64,000 nucleotides of DNA, taken from Acidobacteriaceae bacterium KBS 83 (lineage in GTDB: Bacteria; Acidobacteriota; Terriglobia; Terriglobales; Acidobacteriaceae). Positions 60,059 through 64,000 of this stretch are shown here, in pieces. The stretch lies in the NCBI GenBank assembly GCA_000381585.1, contig KB906734.1, forward strand, positions 806,001 through 870,000, given 5' to 3'. How positions within the stretch are numbered: the first letter of the stretch is position 1; the number at the start of each line of letters is the position of its first letter. A model generated the notes under the pieces. It was given only the letters and a program-made list of their open reading frames with translations, was not told the DNA's origin and made no database searches. Both the position numbers and the translations under genes were made by a program.

Positions 60059-60931
60059 ATGCTCCGCAGAGACTTTCTTCGCCGCACCGCCTCTGGATTG
60101 GCTGCTGGCTGGATCGCCGGCAAGACCGCTCACACCGCCTTCGCGCTTCCTGCAATCTCCGGCAAGTACCGCGCCCACGATGACGTCGTGCTCGGCCGCA
60201 CCGGTATCCGCACCAGCCGCCTAGCAATGGGCACCGGCACCATCGGTGGCGGCGGCGAATCAAACCAGACCCGCCTCGGCACCAGCCCGTTTGTCACGCT
60301 GCTGCTCGATGGCTACCACGAGAACGGCCTTCGCTTCTTCGATACGGCTGACTCGTACGGCAGCCATCCCTATGTGGCATCCGCGGTCAAGCAACTTCCG
60401 CGCGACAAGATCACCATACTCACCAAGACGGACCATCGCGATCCCAAGGAAGTACGCGACGATCTCGATCGCTTCCGCCGCGAGCTCGGCACTGACTACA
60501 TCGATATCGTGCTGATTCATTGCATCACGGCAGGCGACTGGACCACGCAGTATCGCGGCATCATGGATGTGCTCTCTGAGGCCAAGCAAAAGGGCGTCAT
60601 CCGCGCCCACGGTGTTTCCTGCCACTCCATCGAAGCCCTGCGCGCGGCTGCTGAAGCATCAGACTGGGTTGATATCGACCTTGTCCGCCTCAATCCCGTC
60701 GGAGCCCACATGGACGCGAACGCGGACACGGTCATCAGTGTCGTCAAGCAGATGCGCAAGGCCGGGACCGGCATTGTCGGCATGAAGATCCTCGGCCAGG
60801 GCGCGATGCGCGATCGTCCGTCGGATGCAGTCCGCTTTGCACTCGGCAGCGGTGTGCTCGATGCCTTCACCATCGGCGCAGAATCGCGGCGCGAACAGGA
60901 CGATCTCACCCGACGTATCGCCGCCGCATAG
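60059..60931 (+). CDS. Tat-exported aldo/keto reductase
   Basis: The 290-residue protein starts with a twin-arginine leader (MLRRDFLRRTASGLAAGWIA) followed by an aldo/keto reductase barrel. The catalytic tetrad is visible: Asp95 and Tyr100 in RFFDTADSYGS, Lys123 in ILTKTDHRD, and His154 in VLIHC. Later segments KGVIRAHGVSCHSIEALRAA and DIDLVRLNPVGAHM fit the fold. Export of a nicotinamide-dependent enzyme in folded form explains the Tat leader; its periplasmic substrate is unknown. Confidence 0.9.
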   Translation: MLRRDFLRRTASGLAAGWIAGKTAHTAFALPAISGKYRAHDDVVLGRTGIRTSRLAMGTGTIGGGGESNQTRLGTSPFVTLLLDGYHENGLRFFDTADSYGSHPYVASAVKQLPRDKITILTKTDHRDPKEVRDDLDRFRRELGTDYIDIVLIHCITAGDWTTQYRGIMDVLSEAKQKGVIRAHGVSCHSIEALRAAAEASDWVDIDLVRLNPVGAHMDANADTVISVVKQMRKAGTGIVGMKILGQGAMRDRPSDAVRFALGSGVLDAFTIGAESRREQDDLTRRIAAA

Positions 60932-61053
60932 AGCCCGACTTCTCGCTGCTCCTGATTGCGCGCGGCAGGCGACTGTCTGCGTCCCCCGCGTACAAATACA
61001 TATAATTGTGCTCTGACTGACCTTTATCCTTGGAGCCGATCGGTGCTGCACGA

Positions 61054-62847
61054 GTGAAATTATCGGATTACGTATTTAGCAGGTTGAAAGAGTGGGGCGC
61101 GCGTCACGTTTTTCTGGTCACTGGCGGCGGCGCCATGCACCTCAACGACTCCGTCGGCACTTCGGGCCTCCACTACATCTGCACGCATCATGAGCAGGCC
61201 GCCGCTATGGCTGCGGAAGGCTATGCACGTATCGCGAATGCTCCCGGCGTCCTCAATGTTACGACAGGCCCCGGCGGTATCAATGCGTTGAACGGTGTCT
61301 TCGGCGCTTGGACTGACTCCATTCCGATGCTGATCCTCTCCGGCCAGGTGAAGCGTGAAACCTGCATGGCCACCTATGGCCTGACCGATCTGCGCCAACT
61401 CGGCGACCAGGAGGTCGACATCATCCGCATGGTGAAGGGCATCACCAAGTACTCCGTCTTCGTCAGCGATCCGGATTCCATCGCCTATCACCTCGAACGC
61501 GCCTGGTACCTCGCACAAAACGGCAGACCGGGTCCCTGCTGGCTGGATATCCCGGTCGACGTGCAATCGGCACAGGTAGATCCCGACTCACTTCGCCACT
61601 ATGACCCACGCGAAGACGAGCTCCAATTCGACCCTTCCACTATCTCCGCTCAGGTGAAGGACGTTCTCGATCGCATCGCCAAAGCAGAGCGACCCGTTCT
61701 CTTTGCCGGAAGTGGCGTGCGCCTCGGCTGTGCGCTCAATGAATTCGAATCCGTCATTCGCCTGCTCCGCGTCCCCGTTGTCACTGCGTGGACACACGAT
61801 CTCATCGCATCCGACGATGAGCTCTTCTGCGGCCGTCCCGGCACCATTGGGGAGCGCGCCGGAAACTTCACTGTGCAGAACTCGGATGTCCTCCTCGTCC
61901 TGGGCTCGCGGCTCAACATCCGCCAGACCAGCTATAACTGGCCTTCCTTCGCCCGCTTCGCAACCAAAATTCAAGTCGATGTAGACGCCGCCGAATTGCG
62001 CAAGCCGCTCCACCAGCCGGATGTGCCGATCCATTGCGACGTAAAGCTCTTCCTCGGCGAAATGGCGCGTCAACTTGAGAATGGATACAGACCGAAGCAC
62101 GAGAAGTGGCTTGCGTTCGCGAAGCAGTGGAAGACGAAATATCCCGTCGTTCAGGAAAAGCATCGCGTCCCCGGCCCCCCACTGAATTCCTACGATTTCA
62201 TCGACAAGCTCTTCGATATGCTCACCGGCGATGATGCCGTCGTCTGCGGAAATGCCACCGCCTGCATCGTCCCTTATCAGGCAGCGAAATTGAAGAAGGG
62301 CGAGCGCCTCATCTCGAACTCCGGCTCCGCTTCCATGGGATACGACCTTCCCGCTGCCATCGGCGTCGCTGTAGCCAGCGGCAAGCGCGCCATCTGCCTA
62401 GCCGGAGATGGTTCTCTCCAGATGAATGTGCAGGAACTGGCGACCGTTGTCGGAAACAATCTCCCGGTCAAAATCTTTGTATTGAACAACAACGGTTACC
62501 TTTCCATTCGCCAGACGCAGACCGGCTTCTTCCAGGGCCGCAAAATCGGCGAAAGCAAAGACAGTGGTGTCACCATTCCCTGCATGTTCAAGGTAAGCCA
62601 AGCCTACGGGCTGCCTGCATTCCGGGTCGCAACTGTTGCGGATCTCGAGACCGTGCGCCGCGAGTTGGACACTCCGGGTCCGGTTTTGTTTGACGTTCAC
62701 CTCGACCCGGCCCAGGAGTTCGAGCCGCGCCTTCGCTCAAAGATCCTGTCCGACGGAAAAATCATGACTCCCAATCTCGAAGATATGTACCCTTTCCTCT
62801 CACCCGAGGAATTGGCGGAAAACATGCTCGTCAGGGAGGAAAACTGA
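61054..62847 (+). CDS. Thiamine-diphosphate-dependent enzyme (acetolactate-synthase-like fold) of a surface-sugar operon
   Basis: The GTG at 61054 gives the usual N-terminus (KLSDYVFSRLKEWGARHVFL) and 597 residues; a TTG eight codons earlier is also possible. Three ThDP-enzyme domains are visible: the pyrimidine-binding part with the catalytic Glu in YICTHHEQAAAMAAEGYAR and NVTTGPGGINALNGVFGAWT, a central Rossmann domain (RPVLFAGSGVRLG), and the pyrophosphate-binding motif LAGDGSLQMNVQELATVVGN ending NNNG. The group differs from true acetolactate synthases and occurs in polysaccharide clusters. It is followed immediately by a HAD gene and a NeuB-type gene. Confidence 0.88.
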   Translation: MKLSDYVFSRLKEWGARHVFLVTGGGAMHLNDSVGTSGLHYICTHHEQAAAMAAEGYARIANAPGVLNVTTGPGGINALNGVFGAWTDSIPMLILSGQVKRETCMATYGLTDLRQLGDQEVDIIRMVKGITKYSVFVSDPDSIAYHLERAWYLAQNGRPGPCWLDIPVDVQSAQVDPDSLRHYDPREDELQFDPSTISAQVKDVLDRIAKAERPVLFAGSGVRLGCALNEFESVIRLLRVPVVTAWTHDLIASDDELFCGRPGTIGERAGNFTVQNSDVLLVLGSRLNIRQTSYNWPSFARFATKIQVDVDAAELRKPLHQPDVPIHCDVKLFLGEMARQLENGYRPKHEKWLAFAKQWKTKYPVVQEKHRVPGPPLNSYDFIDKLFDMLTGDDAVVCGNATACIVPYQAAKLKKGERLISNSGSASMGYDLPAAIGVAVASGKRAICLAGDGSLQMNVQELATVVGNNLPVKIFVLNNNGYLSIRQTQTGFFQGRKIGESKDSGVTIPCMFKVSQAYGLPAFRVATVADLETVRRELDTPGPVLFDVHLDPAQEFEPRLRSKILSDGKIMTPNLEDMYPFLSPEELAENMLVREEN

Positions 62848-63510
62848 GTGATCAAGCTTCCGCAATGCGTGCTCTTCGATCTGGATGGCACACTCCTGGA
62901 CTCCATTCCCGGCATCGCCTACTCGATCAAGGCGGCATTTGATGCGGCGGGGTTGCCGGCACCTGCCTTCGATCTTCGCCGGATCATTGGGCCGCCGGTG
63001 CGAACCATCTTGTCGCGGGCAGCAGCTACAAACGATACTGCTCTCCTGGACGAGTTGGAACGGCACTTTCGCGCGAGCTACGATACCGAAGGCTGGCGAC
63101 TAACAGTCTGCTTTCCCGGCACGTCGGAACTGCTCGCAGCCATGAAAGCGGCCGGCCACAGGCTCTTCATTATTTCCAACAAGCCCCGACACATCGCTGC
63201 GACATGCCTCGAAGCCTTGGGCATAGCAGCTTATTTTGAACAGATGTATACGCGTGATTCGGTTGAGCCGCCATACGCCTCCAAGGGCGATATGCTGCGG
63301 GCCCTCCTCGCTGACCAGCCGCTGAGAGCCGTAGACTGCGTTATGGTCGGCGATACAATGGAAGATGCCAGCGCCGCCGCGCTGCACAAGATCAGTTTCA
63401 TCTTTATGGAGCACGGCTACGGAGATCTCTCTCTTGCTGAACCCGTCCTGCTCAAACTCGGCAACTTTTCTGAATTCATGCCATTTCTGGCAGTGGAGAA
63501 TGTCCAGTGA
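62848..63510 (+). CDS. HAD family phosphatase
   Basis: The 220-residue protein starts at a GTG directly after the preceding stop. HAD motifs are LFDLDGTLLDS (motif I), LFIISNKPRH (motif II) and a Lys in YASKGDMLRA with VMVGDTMEDASAA (motif IV). A helical cap of the phosphoglycolate-phosphatase type lies between. In this operon it may remove phosphate from a nonulosonate or related sugar phosphate made by the NeuB-type enzyme. It overlaps the next gene by four bases (GTGA). Confidence 0.9.
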   Translation: MIKLPQCVLFDLDGTLLDSIPGIAYSIKAAFDAAGLPAPAFDLRRIIGPPVRTILSRAAATNDTALLDELERHFRASYDTEGWRLTVCFPGTSELLAAMKAAGHRLFIISNKPRHIAATCLEALGIAAYFEQMYTRDSVEPPYASKGDMLRALLADQPLRAVDCVMVGDTMEDASAAALHKISFIFMEHGYGDLSLAEPVLLKLGNFSEFMPFLAVENVQ

Positions 63511-64000
63511 TCGATAAAGACATCTTTGAAGACCTGTTTGTTCTCGAACTCGCGAACAATCACCTGGGCCGTGTCGAGCGCGGCCTCAGGATCATTCATG
63601 AGTTCGCTCAGGTCGTCCGTTTCAATAACGTGCGCGCCACCATCAAACTGCAGTTCCGGGATGTCGGCAGCTTCGTCCATAAGGACTACCTGCAGTCCAG
63701 CGAGCGCTACATCGCCAAGACACTCCGCACTGCTTTGACCGATGAGGAATATGCCGCGCTCGTGAAGGCCATTCGCCAGGCTGGGTGCATCCCGACCGCG
63801 ACCCCATTTGATGAGCGTTCCGTGGATCTATGCGTCGAGCTTGGATTGCCCATCATCAAGGTCGCCAGCTCTGACTTGAACGATTGGATCCTCCTCGAAA
63901 AGATCGCCAAGACGAAGAAGCCCGTCGTCATTTCCACCGGCGGCTCCTCGCTGAAGGACATGGACGATGTCGTCACCTTCTTCGCCAACCGCAACATTCC
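63507..64000 (+). CDS. neuB: N-acetylneuraminate synthase (NeuB) family protein, C-terminus beyond window
   Basis: From the GTG at 63507, which overlaps the HAD stop, 164 codons are open to the window edge. The NeuB barrel motifs are clear: VLELANNHLGRVERGLRIIH, ATIKLQFRD, CIPTATPFDERSVDLCVELG, IIKVASSDLNDWILLEKIAK and PVVISTGGSS. Family members condense phosphoenolpyruvate with a hexosamine-type aldose to give sialic, legionaminic or pseudaminic acids or relatives. The exact sugar cannot be told from this portion. Confidence 0.9.
   Translation, partial: MIDKDIFEDLFVLELANNHLGRVERGLRIIHEFAQVVRFNNVRATIKLQFRDVGSFVHKDYLQSSERYIAKTLRTALTDEEYAALVKAIRQAGCIPTATPFDERSVDLCVELGLPIIKVASSDLNDWILLEKIAKTKKPVVISTGGSSLKDMDDVVTFFANRNI

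Noticed and set aside
61030-61053. TTG start for the ThDP enzyme
   Set aside because: The GTG at 61054 matches the normal family N-terminus (KLSDYV); the TTG adds eight residues without a clear ribosome-binding site, though it cannot be excluded.
1-64000. CRISPR arrays, insertion sequences, integrase sites, rRNA and tRNA genes
   Set aside because: I looked for regular spaced repeats, transposase motifs and tRNA arms and saw none that hold up.

Overview
The window looks like a stretch of an Acidobacteriota chromosome, most likely subdivision 1 (Acidobacteriaceae-like). The main reasons are a large Oar-like TonB-dependent receptor with an N-terminal carboxypeptidase-regulatory domain, CRTAC1-type FG-GAP/ASPIC-UnbV proteins, an 892-residue ABC permease with its own PadR regulator (the acidobacterial duplicated orphan permease arrangement), ankyrin and DUF1254 proteins typical of the phylum, and a Kdo hydroxylase that implies a Gram-negative lipid A. 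Base composition is GC-rich through most of the window, with AT-richer islands around 13.4-16.1 kb and 34.4-38.7 kb. I see no rRNA, tRNA, CRISPR array, transposase or phage gene.

Layout. 0-2.8 kb: a methyltransferase cut by the window edge, a Kdo hydroxylase and small membrane or unknown proteins. 2.9-12.3 kb: an Fsr-like MFS exporter, an exported formylglycine-type sulfatase, a DUF1254/DUF1214 lipoprotein, an ankyrin protein, ruvA, two small exported proteins and a DUF2461 protein. 12.3-13.1 kb: an HU gene preceded by helically phased A-tracts and followed by a strong terminator. 13.1-16.0 kb: a GNAT gene broken by an in-frame stop and a membrane-anchored pentapeptide-repeat protein. 16.1-22.2 kb, minus strand: the chromosome-partition block folC, plsC-like, peptidase C26, rsmG, two parS sites, parA, parB and a membrane protein. 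22.3-26.8 kb: a kynureninase-like PLP enzyme, an amino-acid permease and an M28 peptidase, probably an amino-acid or peptide-use operon. 26.9-30.0 kb: the ADOP permease and PadR. 30.1-32.1 kb: thrS. 32.1-38.5 kb: an ECF sigma/anti-sigma/zinc-ribbon operon, small membrane proteins, mtgA and several short repeat elements. 38.7-41.0 kb: XdhC and MocA-like molybdenum-enzyme maturation proteins and a STAS protein.

The most interesting part is 41.0-60.9 kb. It holds a Tat-exported GH2 glycosidase, three related exported TPR proteins, two Tat-exported CRTAC1 proteins (one fused to a redoxin-like domain that has lost both active-site cysteines and to a TPR tail), an Oar-like TonB-dependent receptor, a lipase-maturation-factor-like membrane protein and a Tat-exported aldo/keto reductase. 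Three near-identical LacI/CcpA-type operators (TGNAANCGNTTNCT) lie in the two control regions of this locus, one between GH2 and the first TPR gene and two in front of the receptor. I read it as a candidate carbohydrate uptake and processing locus in which secreted TPR proteins may play the part that SusD plays in Bacteroidetes. That role is inference.

The window ends in the start of a surface-sugar operon (a TPP-dependent enzyme, a HAD phosphatase and a NeuB-family synthase) joined by abutting or overlapping genes. Together with the Kdo hydroxylase at the other end, it suggests investment in acidic ketosugars of the cell surface.
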